DNA of 48,832 bases. It comes from Pedobacter sp. Leaf216. Its GTDB lineage: Bacteria; Bacteroidota; Bacteroidia; Sphingobacteriales; Sphingobacteriaceae. The DNA lies in assembly GCF_001421515.1 (NCBI RefSeq), contig NZ_LMKM01000007.1, forward strand, positions 224,119 to 272,950, in the 5' to 3' direction. This document shows, piece after piece, positions 26,256 through 36,128 of this stretch (its first letter is position 1; every line of letters starts with the position of its first letter). The position numbers and the translations under genes are program-made. The notes under the pieces are model-generated. The model saw nothing but the letters and a program-made list of their open reading frames with translations. It was not told the origin of the DNA and made no database searches.

Positions 26256-28856
26256 ATGAACTTCAACAATTTTACCATAAAAGCCCAGGAAGCAGTTCAA
26301 CAGGCTTCTGAAATAGCCCAAGGCAATCAGCAACAGGCTATTGAAACGGCACACCTGCTTAAAGGTTTGCTTACTGTTGATGAAAACGTGGTTTCTTATG
26401 TTTTAAAGAAACTGAACGTTAACCTTAATTCCTTAAATCAGAATCTTGATGCAGAGATTGCCAAATTCCCTAAAGTGAGTGGAAGCAATGTCTATCTGTC
26501 ATCAAATGCCAATAGCGTTTTACAGAAAGCGCAAACGTTTTTAAAAGAATTTAAAGATGAATTTGTATCAGTAGAACACCTGTTATTGGGTATTCTTACC
26601 GTTAACGACAGCACTTCCAAGTTATTAAAAGAGCAAGGTGTTAACGAAAAAGACCTTAAGAAAGCCGTTGTAGAATTGCGTGGCGATAACCGCGTAACCG
26701 ATCAGAATGCCGAAGCTACTTACCAGGCTTTAAGCAAATATGCCAGGAATTTAAACGAATATGCAGAAAGCGGAAAACTCGATCCAGTTATCGGCCGTGA
26801 TGAAGAAATCCGCCGCGTAATCCAAATATTATCCCGTAGAACTAAAAACAACCCTATTTTAATCGGTGAACCAGGTGTAGGTAAAACCGCCATTGCCGAA
26901 GGGATTGCTTTTAGAATTATAAAAGGCGATGTGCCTGAAAATTTAAAAAGCAAAGTGGTTTATTCACTAGATATGGGCTCACTTATTGCCGGTGCAAAAT
27001 ACAAAGGCGAGTTTGAAGAACGTTTAAAAGCTGTTGTTAAAGAGGTTACCCAAAGTGATGGCGACATTATTTTGTTTATTGATGAGATACACACTTTAGT
27101 AGGTGCTGGTGGTGGCGAAGGCGCAATGGATGCCGCAAACATTTTAAAACCTGCCCTTGCCCGTGGAGAATTACGTGCAATTGGTGCGACAACTTTAGAC
27201 GAATACCAAAAATATTTAGAAAAAGATAAAGCATTGGAGCGTCGTTTCCAAAAAGTAATGGTGGAAGAACCAGATACCCAGGATGCAATTTCTATCCTTC
27301 GTGGATTAAAAGAGCGTTACGAAACACACCATAAAGTAAGAATTAAAGATGAAGCAATTATTGCAGCTGTAGAAATGAGTCAGCGCTACATTTCAGACCG
27401 TTTTTTACCAGATAAGGCCATTGATTTAATGGACGAGGCAGCATCAAAATTGCGCATGGAAATGGACAGTGTGCCAGAGCATGTGGATGCTTTAGACCGC
27501 GAGATTATGCGTTTGGAAATTGAACGTGAAGCCATTAAACGTGAAAAAGACGATAGAAAAGTTAAAGAGCTATCAGAAGAAATTGCAAATTTATCAGCAG
27601 AGCGCGATGAATTTAAAGCAAAATGGCAAGGCGAAAAAGATTTGGTAGATGCTGTAAATACGCACTTAGAGCAGATAGAACACTACAAATTAGAAGCCGA
27701 ACAGGCAGAACGTGCCGGAGATTATGGCAAAGTTGCCGAAATCCGTTACGGAAAAATTAAAGAGGCACAAGATAAAGTTAAAAAACTTAAAGCCGATTTA
27801 GAAAGTCAGCAAACGGATAGCCGAATGCTTAAAGAGGAAGTTACTGCCGATGATATTGCCGGTGTGGTTGGCCGTTGGACGGGGATTCCGGTTACAAAAC
27901 TTATTGCAAGTGAAAGGGAAAAACTGCTCCATTTAGAACAAGAGTTACACCAACGCGTAGCCGGGCAAGATGAAGCCATCGAAGCCATTTCTGATGCCAT
28001 CCGCCGTTCTCGTGCAGGTTTACAGGATAAACGTAAACCAATTGGTTCTTTCATTTTCTTAGGTACAACAGGTGTAGGAAAAACGGAATTGGCAAAAGCA
28101 TTGGCCGAATTTTTATTCAACGATGAAAATGCCCTCACCCGGATTGATATGAGTGAATACCAGGAGCGCCATGCCGTGTCGCGTTTAATTGGTGCGCCTC
28201 CGGGATATGTAGGCTACGATGAAGGTGGACAGTTAACCGAAGCAGTTAGACGCAAACCTTATTCGGTTGTATTGCTTGATGAAATTGAAAAAGCACATCC
28301 GGATGTATTTAACATTTTGCTGCAGGTTTTGGATGATGGACGTTTAACCGATAATAAAGGTAGAACAGTGAATTTTAAAAATACCATCATCATCATGACC
28401 TCTAACATTGGTGCGCATTTAATACAAGATAATTTTAAAGATTTAAGTGATGAAAACCGTGATGAGGTAATTGCTAAAACCAAAAATGAATTGTTCGAGG
28501 TATTAAAGCAAACCATTCGTCCGGAGTTTTTGAACAGGATTGATGAGCTGATTATGTTTACCCCGTTAAACCGAAGTGAAATTAGAAATATTGTAAGCTT
28601 ACAGTTTAAACAGGTACAACAAACCCTGGCCGAAATGGGTATAGAAATGGATGCCAGTGAGGAAGCTTTAGATTGGCTGGCGCAATTGGGTTACGATCCT
28701 CAGTTTGGTGCCAGACCGCTGAAAAGGGTTATCCAAAAAAGAATCTTAAATGAGCTATCAAAAGAGATACTGGCAGGAAAGATAGATAAAGACAGCAAAA
28801 TTAAGTTGGATATGTTCGATCATAATTTTGTTTTCCTGAACCAAAATGCTGGTTAA
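26256..28856 (+). CDS. clpB: ATP-dependent disaggregase chaperone ClpB
   Basis: An 866-residue cytoplasmic chaperone of normal length. The N domain (about 1-150) is followed by AAA module 1 with Walker A GEPGVGKT (204-211) and Walker B ILFIDEIH, the coiled-coil middle domain (about 410-530, rich in Glu, Lys and Arg) and AAA module 2 with Walker A GTTGVGKT (603-610) and [11 protein letters not shown]. The presence of the middle domain separates it from ClpA and ClpC, and no ClpP-binding loop is expected. It works with DnaK to rescue aggregated proteins. I see no CIRCE element upstream; the region before it is the tandem intergenic repeat. It is monocistronic and followed by a terminator. Confidence 0.96.
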   Translation: MNFNNFTIKAQEAVQQASEIAQGNQQQAIETAHLLKGLLTVDENVVSYVLKKLNVNLNSLNQNLDAEIAKFPKVSGSNVYLSSNANSVLQKAQTFLKEFKDEFVSVEHLLLGILTVNDSTSKLLKEQGVNEKDLKKAVVELRGDNRVTDQNAEATYQALSKYARNLNEYAESGKLDPVIGRDEEIRRVIQILSRRTKNNPILIGEPGVGKTAIAEGIAFRIIKGDVPENLKSKVVYSLDMGSLIAGAKYKGEFEERLKAVVKEVTQSDGDIILFIDEIHTLVGAGGGEGAMDAANILKPALARGELRAIGATTLDEYQKYLEKDKALERRFQKVMVEEPDTQDAISILRGLKERYETHHKVRIKDEAIIAAVEMSQRYISDRFLPDKAIDLMDEAASKLRMEMDSVPEHVDALDREIMRLEIEREAIKREKDDRKVKELSEEIANLSAERDEFKAKWQGEKDLVDAVNTHLEQIEHYKLEAEQAERAGDYGKVAEIRYGKIKEAQDKVKKLKADLESQQTDSRMLKEEVTADDIAGVVGRWTGIPVTKLIASEREKLLHLEQELHQRVAGQDEAIEAISDAIRRSRAGLQDKRKPIGSFIFLGTTGVGKTELAKALAEFLFNDENALTRIDMSEYQERHAVSRLIGAPPGYVGYDEGGQLTEAVRRKPYSVVLLDEIEKAHPDVFNILLQVLDDGRLTDNKGRTVNFKNTIIIMTSNIGAHLIQDNFKDLSDENRDEVIAKTKNELFEVLKQTIRPEFLNRIDELIMFTPLNRSEIRNIVSLQFKQVQQTLAEMGIEMDASEEALDWLAQLGYDPQFGARPLKRVIQKRILNELSKEILAGKIDKDSKIKLDMFDHNFVFLNQNAG

Positions 28857-28870
28857 AATGTACCGATCAA

Positions 28871-28902
28871 AAACCGTCCCGACTACATTGGGGCGGTTTT
28901 TT
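28871..28902 (+). terminator. Intrinsic terminator of clpB
   Basis: AAACCGTCCC (28871-28880) pairs imperfectly with GGGGCGGTTT (28890-28899) and is followed by a T run, starting 14 bases past the clpB stop. Confidence 0.75.
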
Positions 28903-29006
28903 CTTGTTTAAAAAACACCTTTTAAATCAACTAATATAACCGTTCATTTTCTTGCTTTTTGTTTCAATAATGGTTATTATTGATTACACACAAAAACACA
29001 AATAAA

Positions 29007-29660
29007 ATGAAACCTAAATTAATCATCATGGCACTGCTATGCGCCGTCAGTTGGCGCTGTTATGCCCAAACTGAAAAAGGAACCGGCTTTGCTGGTTTGA
29101 GTTTAAGTTTTGGAACTTCTAAACAGAACAACTCCTCACCAAGCTTAAACACTTTTACTGCAACACCCAGAGGAGGTTACTTTTTGGCCAATAATTTTGC
29201 TATAGGCCTGGAGATCCCTTTAAATCTTTACAAACTACGTGGCGAAAGTTATATTTCCTGGGATGAAGAAGATGGAAGATACGAAGATCGCTATGGTCCA
29301 AAAGAATTTAGCTTCGGCATCTCTCCATTCATACGCAGATATGTCGACGTGAAAGAACGTTTCAAGTTTTTTGTACAGGCTAATTTGCTCCTCCAGATTA
29401 ATACATTCAATAGAATTGACGATGAAGGTTATCTTATCCGTACCGATGCTCGTGCAAAAGGCTTTGGGGCAAGCTTAAGTCCAGGTTTTGCCTATATGCT
29501 TACTAACGATTCCAGTATCGAGTTTTCGTTTCCAATTTTAAGCTTCTTCCACCAAAATTATTATGCCGAAGAATCATTGTACAACTTCGACAAGAAAAAT
29601 AACCTGAGGTTGGCACTCGATAACTTTACCCCTACCTTCACCATCAATATTCACTTCTAA
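29007..29660 (+). CDS. Outer-membrane beta-barrel protein
   Basis: I start it at the ATG at 29007 (217 residues), which opens onto a signal peptide ending in CYAQ; the longer frame from 28980 adds only nine residues lacking signal character. The mature part has about eight alternating amphipathic strands of aromatic and polar residues (GTGFAGLSLSFG, RGGYFLANNFAIGLEIP, FKFFVQANLLLQIN, GFGASLSPGFAYML), ending with an aromatic residue (FTINIHF), as usual for barrels inserted by the BAM machine. It resembles the barrels at 30463 and 33328. It is followed 11 bases later by the repeat protein, probably co-transcribed. Confidence 0.75.
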   Translation: MKPKLIIMALLCAVSWRCYAQTEKGTGFAGLSLSFGTSKQNNSSPSLNTFTATPRGGYFLANNFAIGLEIPLNLYKLRGESYISWDEEDGRYEDRYGPKEFSFGISPFIRRYVDVKERFKFFVQANLLLQINTFNRIDDEGYLIRTDARAKGFGASLSPGFAYMLTNDSSIEFSFPILSFFHQNYYAEESLYNFDKKNNLRLALDNFTPTFTINIHF

Positions 29661-29671
29661 TTTTTGATCGA

Positions 29672-30301
29672 ATGAGAAAAATATTCAATCTGCTAAGCTT
29701 AAGAATTTTAAGCTTAGTGCTGCTCTTCACTTACATATGTAATGTGAAAGCCCAAACAACAGAAAGCACTGAAATAAAATATTATAAAAGTATTTTTTCC
29801 GAAGAAAATGGGAAGCCAGAGACAATTGGCAATAAAAAAATAGAGTACTATCGAAGCATCTTCCCGGAAGAGAACGGAAAGATTAAATCTATCGGAGATA
29901 AGAAATTCGAATACTATAAAAGTATTTTCCCCGAAGAGAACGGAAAGATTAAATCTATCGGAGATAAGAAATTCGAATACTATAAAAGTATTTTCCCTGA
30001 GGAAAATGGTAAAGTGAAATCTATCGGGGATAAGAAAATTGAATACTACAAAAGCATCTTCCCCGAAGAAAATGGAAAAATCAAGACAATTGGCCAGGTA
30101 GAAATACAATACTACAAGAGCATTTTTGAAGAAGATAATGGAAAGATTAAATCGATAGGTGGCGCACAGATCGAATACAACAGAAGTATTTTCCCCGAAG
30201 AAAACGGAAAGATTAAATCAATTACCGGAAATATAGGAGGCGATTGTAACTCCACTCCTCTTGAAATGTACTATTTTATTCTGAGCGCAAACGCTAAATA
30301 G
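29672..30301 (+). CDS. Secreted protein of seven 22-residue repeats
   Basis: A 209-residue protein with a signal peptide (about 1-28, ending VKAQ). Residues 35-188 are seven tandem 22-residue units with consensus (I/F)EYYKSIFPEENGKIKSIGDK; units 3 and 4 are nearly identical in DNA as well. The final 21 residues (GGDCNSTPLEMYYF onward) lie outside the repeat. The aromatic pair, the Asn-Gly turn and the Ile/Gly pattern suggest beta-hairpin units, distantly like MORN/YwqK-type repeats, but I do not recognise the family. It lies between two outer-membrane barrel genes and may be exported. High DNA identity among central units implies recent unit duplication or conversion. Confidence 0.7.
   Translation: MRKIFNLLSLRILSLVLLFTYICNVKAQTTESTEIKYYKSIFSEENGKPETIGNKKIEYYRSIFPEENGKIKSIGDKKFEYYKSIFPEENGKIKSIGDKKFEYYKSIFPEENGKVKSIGDKKIEYYKSIFPEENGKIKTIGQVEIQYYKSIFEEDNGKIKSIGGAQIEYNRSIFPEENGKIKSITGNIGGDCNSTPLEMYYFILSANAK
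29774..30235 (+). repeat. Seven-copy 66-bp coding tandem repeat
   Basis: Seven units of 66 bases, in frame, encode the 22-residue repeats. The units near 29879-30010 are almost identical to each other; outer units diverge. Confidence 0.85.
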
Positions 30302-30462
30302 TACACAAATAAGTCTTATTATTACTTAAAACCGATCTAATAAAACAGATTGGTTTTATTTTTTATTGCTGATAATCAATAACTTAACAAAAACACAACT
30401 AAAGCAATAGTTAATATCATTTTTTTATTTTATCATTGGATACACAAAAAACACAAATGAAA

Positions 30463-31092
30463 ATGAAAAAACAATTATTGGTTACGGCTATGGCCGTGGG
30501 TATCTCCCTATGCGGTTTCGCGCAAACAAAAGGAACAAACGCTTTAAGCTTTGGTATTAACTCTACCACAAACAAAAATACTGGTGCAAATTACGAAAAC
30601 AAGTACCAAAATAATAGCTTCAGCCTTGGATATGGCTATTTCTTTAAAGATAATGATAAGCTTGGATTAGATTTAACCTATGGTTTAAATAAATATAATA
30701 CGAACGATAATGTAAAGCAAGAGCAAAAAAGTTATGGCGGCAATTTAAGTTATCAGCATTATTTCCCATTGGTAAAAACCCTGTTTGCATATGCTGGAGG
30801 AAGAGCCGGTTACACACACAGTGAAAACAATAATTTACCTGAAAGCTATTCGCAATACAGCTCAACCAGTAACCAATATAATGTAGGTGCATATGGAGGT
30901 ATTACCTGGTTTCTATCAAAAAGATTTGCGTTAGAAACCAGTTTATTAACAGCAGACATTGTGTATGCTAAAAACGAAATAAACGAAACAAATAATGCCA
31001 ACGTGATCACCAAAACCGAAACCACCTCATTCAATTTAAGCAGTCAAGGATTCATCAAAAACCTTGGCTTTAAGATTTATATCCTTTTTTAA
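30463..31092 (+). CDS. Outer-membrane beta-barrel protein
   Basis: Starting at the ATG at 30463 gives 209 residues, opening with a signal peptide ending in CGFAQ. An ATG at 30457 is possible, but the leader aligned with that of the barrel at 29007 puts the shared start at 30463. Alternating strands follow (NSFSLGYGYFF, KLGLDLTYGLN, LFAYAGGRAGYTH, VGAYGGITWFLSKRFALETS), with a C-terminal aromatic (FKIYILF), typical of a small eight-strand barrel. Its 5' leader is close to that of the barrel at 29007, so the two are likely paralogues under similar control. The function is unknown. Confidence 0.75.
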   Translation: MKKQLLVTAMAVGISLCGFAQTKGTNALSFGINSTTNKNTGANYENKYQNNSFSLGYGYFFKDNDKLGLDLTYGLNKYNTNDNVKQEQKSYGGNLSYQHYFPLVKTLFAYAGGRAGYTHSENNNLPESYSQYSSTSNQYNVGAYGGITWFLSKRFALETSLLTADIVYAKNEINETNNANVITKTETTSFNLSSQGFIKNLGFKIYILF

Positions 31093-31143
31093 CTCCTCAA
31101 CAGTCAAAATTGTGGCCCATCTTTATAAAAAGAATGGGCTTTT

Positions 31144-32346
31144 TTATTTCTTTTTCGTTTCTATGTTAGGCAATAAACCTGTTAACAAGCCGATTAATGG
31201 CAGAAACGCACAAATGTTAAATACATATTCAATACTTGTAGAATCGGCCAGTTTCCCTAATAATGCCGACCCTATGCCGCCCATACCAAAGGCAAAGCCG
31301 AAAAATAGTCCTGCCACTAATCCTACCTTCCCTGGGATTAATTCCTGTGCATACACTAAAATTGCAGAGAATGCCGATGCCAAAATCATTCCTATTGGAA
31401 CAATCAATACCCCTACCCAAAACAGGCTTGCATGTGGCAACAATAATGCGAATGGTGCAGTACCTAAAATAGATGCCCAGATTACATATTTCCTTCCTAT
31501 TTTATCTCCAATTGGTCCGCCGAGCAATGTTCCGGCTGCTACCGAAAACAAAAATACAAACAGGTAGATCTGCGAAGTTTGTACCGAAACGTGAAATTTA
31601 TCAATCAGGTAAAAAGTGAAATAATTGGTTAAACTGGCCATGTAAAAGTATTTCGAAAAAATAAGCAAGAGCAAAATACATACAGAAAAAATCACTTTTT
31701 GTCTCGAAAACTGACTCACAACCGCTTGTATGTTTACCTTTTTACTTCTTGAAAGCATAAAACCCTTATACCAGTTGCCCACATAAGTAAGAATGATAAT
31801 GGCCAGCAATGCGATGACCGAAAACCAGATTACGCTGAACTGCCCGTAAGGAACTATAATCCAAGCCGCTAACAAAGGCCCTAAAGAGCTGCCTGCATTA
31901 CCGCCCAGCTGAAAAACGGATTGTGCCAATCCCCGCTTCCCTCCGGAGGCCGCATGTGCCATCCGTGATGCTTCAGGATGAAAAATGGAAGAACCTATGC
32001 CTATAAAACACACAGAAAGCAGTATTGTGTAAAAATGGGTTGATTGCGAAAGCGAAATTAATCCGATCAGGGTAAAACCCATTCCAATGGCCAACGAAAA
32101 TGGCTGAGGTTTTTTATCAGTATATAAACCTACAAATGGCTGTAACAGCGATGCAGCCAGTTGAAAGGTAAGCGTTATTAAACCAATTTGCGAAAAACTT
32201 AAATGATAACTCGTTTTAATGATGGGGTAAATTGCAGGAATTAACGATTGAATCGTATCATTTAACAGGTGCGAAAAACTTAAAGCAAAAAGTATCGGAA
32301 AAACGGTTTTTTCAATAATGGAGGTGGTAGATGTAGGCTCATTCAT
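31144..32346 (-). CDS. fsr: MFS transporter, fosmidomycin-resistance (Fsr) family
   Basis: A 400-residue protein with twelve predicted membrane helices. The opening LFALSFSHLLNDTIQSLIPA is the marker of the Fsr subfamily of the major facilitator superfamily, and the loop GLYTDKKPQPFS corresponds to the MFS motif A between helices 2 and 3. The second half carries the paired motif GPIGDKIGRKYV. Fsr exports fosmidomycin, but related proteins carry other drugs or metabolites, so the substrate here is uncertain. It is monocistronic on the minus strand and ends 50 bases past the convergent barrel gene. Confidence 0.85.
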   Translation of the reverse strand: MNEPTSTTSIIEKTVFPILFALSFSHLLNDTIQSLIPAIYPIIKTSYHLSFSQIGLITLTFQLAASLLQPFVGLYTDKKPQPFSLAIGMGFTLIGLISLSQSTHFYTILLSVCFIGIGSSIFHPEASRMAHAASGGKRGLAQSVFQLGGNAGSSLGPLLAAWIIVPYGQFSVIWFSVIALLAIIILTYVGNWYKGFMLSRSKKVNIQAVVSQFSRQKVIFSVCILLLLIFSKYFYMASLTNYFTFYLIDKFHVSVQTSQIYLFVFLFSVAAGTLLGGPIGDKIGRKYVIWASILGTAPFALLLPHASLFWVGVLIVPIGMILASAFSAILVYAQELIPGKVGLVAGLFFGFAFGMGGIGSALLGKLADSTSIEYVFNICAFLPLIGLLTGLLPNIETKKK

Positions 32347-32368
32347 AAAATCGGTATACTAATACCAT

Positions 32369-32376
32369 CAAAAGTA
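32369..32376 (-). promoter_or_regulatory. Candidate -7 element (TACTTTTG) for the MFS gene
   Basis: TACTTTTG on the minus strand matches TAnnTTTG and lies 22 bases upstream of the ATG at 32346. Confidence 0.4.
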
Positions 32377-32453
32377 GCAATTATAAATTCTTAAACCTTG
32401 CGCCTTGTCCTTGCAAAAACCAAACATTTTTATAACGTTGCGGTTTAATAACT

Positions 32454-33011
32454 ATGGAAAAGAATAGAAAAATTGTTGGTTTATGTGGAAGTTTAAGAAA
32501 AGGCTCCTATAACGCAATGTTACTTAAAGTTGCAGGTAGCTTGATTCCTGAAGGTATCGATTTCGAAATTGTAGCTTATCATGATATCCCTGTTTATAAT
32601 GCTGATGAAGATTTACCTGAAGTTGAAGAACGACCAGCAAGCGTAGTAAAATTTAGAGCAGCTTTAGCAGGTGCCGATGCCTTTATTATTGTTTCGCCTG
32701 AATACAACTATTCTATCCCAGGCGGATTAAAAAACGCCATTGATTGGGCAAGCCGTGGAAAAGACTCACCACTAATGCATAAACCTGTGGCTTTAATGGG
32801 TGCAACACAGGGCATGTGGGGAACGGTAAGAATGCAGGCCGCTTTTCTGCCCGTTTTTACTTTCTTAAATATGAACCCTGTTTTACAACCAGAAGTTTTG
32901 ATTGCGCAAGCACAAAATAAATTTGATGCAGAAGGAAACCTAACAGATGAGAAAACCATCAGCATCATTAAAAAGAAAATTGAAAATTTAATTTCAGCAT
33001 CAAAAGTTTAA
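32454..33011 (+). CDS. NAD(P)H-dependent FMN reductase
   Basis: A 185-residue flavodoxin-like protein. The FMN phosphate loop is GSLRKGSYN (12-20), and the isoalloxazine-contacting motif is SPEYNYSIPGGLKNAIDW (about 82-99), as in the NADPH-dependent FMN reductase (ArsH/SsuE/azoreductase-like) family. It reduces flavins or quinones and may serve in oxidative stress or in electron supply to monooxygenases. It is cytoplasmic and divergent from the MFS gene with about 107 bases between them, so the two could share regulation. The physiological substrate is unknown. Confidence 0.88.
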   Translation: MEKNRKIVGLCGSLRKGSYNAMLLKVAGSLIPEGIDFEIVAYHDIPVYNADEDLPEVEERPASVVKFRAALAGADAFIIVSPEYNYSIPGGLKNAIDWASRGKDSPLMHKPVALMGATQGMWGTVRMQAAFLPVFTFLNMNPVLQPEVLIAQAQNKFDAEGNLTDEKTISIIKKKIENLISASKV

Positions 33012-33327
33012 TAATACCTAAAGAAGCTTTCCTTAAAACCTGCCAATTCTGCTACAAATAAATCTGACATTTATACAAAAAAAGTCAGATTGTCAATCTG
33101 TCATGCTTAAAAAATTAATCGATCGATTGATTTTTAGTCACACGAAAATAATATTGACTTAACATTAAATTTACATCTGTTTGTGAGTGAAGCAGTTGTC
33201 CAAAAACTGATTTTTTAATGACCTAAGCAATGTTTTTTGGCACAAGTGTTGACTTTTAGGCGAACATAGTCAGACATTAAATTTACAAAATTGACTATAT
33301 TTTAATAACAAATAAATAATAAAAAAG
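33012..33327. other. Gene-free region with a duplicated CATTAAATTTACA motif
   Basis: This 316-base gap upstream of the barrel gene contains ACATTAAATTTACA twice, at about 33162-33175 and 33274-33287. Each is close to a TTGAC sequence. TAAATTTA is one base from the -7 consensus, so these may be two weak promoters or regulator sites. An AATCTGAC/GTCAGATT inverted repeat lies at 33061-33091. No ORF stands out. Confidence 0.35.
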
Positions 33328-33930
33328 ATGAAAAAACTATTATTATCTTTAGTAGCAGTAGCAGGTTTAGTTTATGGTGCACAAGCACAAACTGAAAAAG
33401 GAAATTTTATGTTAGGTGGTAACGTAGGTGTAAATTCTACAAAAGTTGACGGCGCTCCAAAAGCAGATTTCAGCTTTACAGTATTACCAAGTGTTGGTTA
33501 TTTTATCAGCAACAATTTTGCAATCGGTACAGGTGTAGGTTACGAATACAATAAAACAGTTAGCGAAAAAACACAAGATGGTGCTTTTAAAGTTGCTCCT
33601 TTCGGTCGTTACTATGTTGGTTTATCAGATCAATTTAAATTTTTCGGCCAATTATCTGTTCCATTGGCTTTCGGGCAGTTAAAAGCAACAGATGCTAATG
33701 GCGATAACTCAGTAAAATTGGGAACTACAACTAAAATCGGTGTAGAAGTTGCTCCAGGTTTTGCTTTCTTTCCAACTAAAAAAATCGGTATCGAACTTTC
33801 AGTTAAAGGTTTAAGTTATGAAAACTACACTATTAAAGCTGAAGGAACAGGTGCTAAATTAAAAACAAACAGTTTTGGCTTAAATGCTGATACTTTTGCA
33901 CCAAGATTAGGTGTACAGTTCTACTTTTAA
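33328..33930 (+). CDS. Outer-membrane beta-barrel protein
   Basis: A 200-residue protein with a signal peptide ending in GAQAQ. Alternating strands (FMLGGNVGVNST, FSFTVLPSVGYFI, FAIGTGVGYEYN, FKFFGQLSVPLAFG, KIGVEVAPGFAFFP) and a C-terminal VQFYF mark a small eight-strand barrel inserted into the outer membrane. It is monocistronic, with a strong terminator after it. Its long promoter region carries duplicated motifs, which suggests regulated and possibly high expression. It is a relative of the barrels at 29 and 30.5 kb. Confidence 0.8.
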   Translation: MKKLLLSLVAVAGLVYGAQAQTEKGNFMLGGNVGVNSTKVDGAPKADFSFTVLPSVGYFISNNFAIGTGVGYEYNKTVSEKTQDGAFKVAPFGRYYVGLSDQFKFFGQLSVPLAFGQLKATDANGDNSVKLGTTTKIGVEVAPGFAFFPTKKIGIELSVKGLSYENYTIKAEGTGAKLKTNSFGLNADTFAPRLGVQFYF

Positions 33931-33978
33931 TTAAGTCTATCCAATAGAAAAACTTAATAAATGACTTTTTTTCAAAAG

Positions 33979-34010
33979 GCGTCCCGGTTATTCCAATCGG
34001 GACGCTTTTT
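33979..34010. terminator. Bidirectional intrinsic terminator
   Basis: GCGTCCCG (33979-33986) and CGGGACGC (33998-34005) are perfect arms, followed by T residues on the plus side and by T-rich sequence on the minus side. It serves the convergent barrel and M28 genes. Confidence 0.85.
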
Positions 34011-34012
34011 GT

Positions 34013-35665
34013 TTATTTCTTTTCTCTGATGGCTTTAAATTCCGATCCATCTTTCCATTTAGGGTAAGAATCTTCATTGCTGATGCGGTAACCCAAATCG
34101 AAAAGCATCCTAACATCTGCTATAATGCCAGATAAATCCCATGTTTTAGCATCAAAATTATCCTGAGGAGAATGGTAACGGAATTTGGTAAAATCTGCAA
34201 CCTGTTTTAATCCCCATGCCCTTCCGTTTTTAATGTTGTCTACTCCCGAACCTGTAAACAGCGACGGCACACCAACCTTGGCCAGGTTAAAATGATCTGA
34301 TCGGTAATACAAACCTGATGACGGAACAGGATCTGGCACAATAACCCTCCCCTGCTTTTTAGCAGCCTCTGCTGCATAATCTTCCAGTTCAGACTGGCCG
34401 AAACCATATACTACAATATCTTTGGTTTTACCGGCAATGCCCATCATATCCATATTAATATTGGCAACAGTTTTTGCCAAAGGAAAGGCAGGATGCTTGG
34501 CATAATATTCAGACCCTAATAAACCTTGCTCTTCAGCAGTGTATGAAATAAATAAAATCGTTCTGCCAGGAGCTTTAGGTAATTTTTTAAAGGCTGAAGC
34601 AATTTCAAAAAGAGATGCCACGCCTGTTGCATTATCAACCGCTCCATTATAAATCGAATCGCCCTGTATTTTTTCTCCCACGCCTAAATGGTCCCAGTGG
34701 GCCGAATAAATAATGGCCTCATCTTTACGTTTGTCGCCCGGTATTTTTGCCAGCACATTATAGGTAACCGATTTTTTAATGGTATTTTTAACTTTTAATG
34801 AGGTAGTGATACCCAAATCAACAGCTTTAAAACCTTTTTTACGGGCATTTAAAGCCAGCTCATCAAATGATTTGCCATCCATTGCGAACAACTGTTTTGC
34901 CTTATCCAAAGTAATCCAACCTTCCACAATACTTCGGTTCATACCGTTATCCTCGCTTTGCAGGGTAAGTTTAGATTTCGACCATCCGCTACGTACAACA
35001 GTCCAGGGGTAGGCGGCAGGTTCAGTATCGTGCACAATGATAATTCCGGCAGCACCTTGCCTTGCGGCTTCTTCAAACTTATCCGTCCAACGGCCGTAAT
35101 AAGTCATATTTTTACCCTTAAACAGAGTAGAATCTGCAAATCCAGGGTCATTTATCAACACCACAACAGTTTTTCCTTTCACATCAAGGTTGGCATAATC
35201 GTTCCAACCATATTCGGGTGCAACAATGCCATACCCAGCAAAAACCAGTGGCGAATTATTTATGCTCACTTCATTTTGTACACGCCTTGTTCCGGCAACA
35301 AAATCGGTTAAGTAATTTAGCACCAAAGAACTTGTTTTTCCCTTAAATAGCATTTTATCTTCAGGTACAGATTTAATTTCAACCATCGGTACTTCCTGAA
35401 AAAAACGCTTTCCATTACCAGGTTCCAAGCCCAATTTTTCGAACTGTGCCTTTAAATAATTAATGGTTTTGGTTTCGCCAACAGTAAAGGGTTTTCTTCC
35501 TTCCAAACTATCCGCAGCAATAACAGCTAAATATTGGGTTAAACTAGAATCATTTATGGCTTTTATCGCCAAAGAATCAGGAACGTTTTCTGTACTTTGG
35601 GTATTTTGCCTGCAAGCACTTAAAAAAAGGAGTGCAGAGGTAGAAAGTAGTAGGAGTTTTTTCAT
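34013..35665 (-). CDS. M28 family zinc aminopeptidase lipoprotein with PA domain
   Basis: A 550-residue lipoprotein: the signal peptide ends in the lipobox LSAC with Cys18. A protease-associated domain (about 115-295) is inserted before the catalytic M28 fold. The di-zinc ligands are His323 (SAHWDH), Asp344 (VDNATG), Glu378/Glu379 (TAEEQG), Asp406 (NINMD) and His458 (RSDHF), all present. Members remove N-terminal amino acids from peptides in the periplasm or at the cell surface. It is monocistronic, ending against the terminator at 33979. The preferred residue cannot be read from sequence. Confidence 0.9.
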   Translation of the reverse strand: MKKLLLLSTSALLFLSACRQNTQSTENVPDSLAIKAINDSSLTQYLAVIAADSLEGRKPFTVGETKTINYLKAQFEKLGLEPGNGKRFFQEVPMVEIKSVPEDKMLFKGKTSSLVLNYLTDFVAGTRRVQNEVSINNSPLVFAGYGIVAPEYGWNDYANLDVKGKTVVVLINDPGFADSTLFKGKNMTYYGRWTDKFEEAARQGAAGIIIVHDTEPAAYPWTVVRSGWSKSKLTLQSEDNGMNRSIVEGWITLDKAKQLFAMDGKSFDELALNARKKGFKAVDLGITTSLKVKNTIKKSVTYNVLAKIPGDKRKDEAIIYSAHWDHLGVGEKIQGDSIYNGAVDNATGVASLFEIASAFKKLPKAPGRTILFISYTAEEQGLLGSEYYAKHPAFPLAKTVANINMDMMGIAGKTKDIVVYGFGQSELEDYAAEAAKKQGRVIVPDPVPSSGLYYRSDHFNLAKVGVPSLFTGSGVDNIKNGRAWGLKQVADFTKFRYHSPQDNFDAKTWDLSGIIADVRMLFDLGYRISNEDSYPKWKDGSEFKAIREKK

Positions 35666-35963
35666 TTATACAACTTAGTTTCTAATGATTGGTATGATTT
35701 GTTGAAAAATACGAAGAAAATGCTAAAAGGATGCAGGTTTAGTTAAACGACTGGCATTTATCAACTATAAGCCTACAATAATAATTTTGCTGGGGTCTCC
35801 ATCAAATTTCAAGAAAAATGTTTGGATTAGATAATTGTAGTATTAACTATATATTAGTGTATATTAGTAGATACTATTGCCTTTAAGCAAAATCATCCTA
35901 CATTATTTTTACGATTTAAAATTATATTTTATACAACATGCCTACACCTTAACCTGCAACAAA

Positions 35964-36128
35964 ATGACGCTCAACCAATTATTTGCAAAAGTTGCTTTAG
36001 CCCAGGGCAAAAAACTTTCCGGTGGCATTCATTACGCTAACCCAAGTTTAAATACAGTAGAGAATTTACGAAGATTTTTAAACAACCCCACCAATGGATT
36101 TAAATATAACAAAGCTAAGTTTAGGTAA
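35964..36128 (+). CDS. Small ORF ending in a peptide repeated in the module (GFKYNKAKFR)
   Basis: A 54-residue ORF from the ATG at 35964 (it could extend upstream to 35877). It starts MTLNQLFAKVALAQGKKLSG and ends NPTNGFKYNKAKFR. Its last 35 bases overlap the start of the following CxxCH lipoprotein in another frame. The final residues recur in the same frame before the second lipoprotein and in a fragment at 37066, with only synonymous changes between copies 1 and 2. It could be a small protein or the surviving C-terminal end of a larger one. I do not recognise a family. Confidence 0.4.
   Translation: MTLNQLFAKVALAQGKKLSGGIHYANPSLNTVENLRRFLNNPTNGFKYNKAKFR

Noticed and set aside
29714..30109. 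131-residue minus-strand ORF within the repeat protein gene
   Set aside because: It is produced by the periodic DNA: a 66-base repeat leaves other frames open too. The plus frame has the signal peptide and the conserved unit.
31064..31567. 167-residue plus-strand ORF over the end of the MFS gene
   Set aside because: Shadow of the transporter; rich in Pro and Asn, with no membrane or domain pattern.
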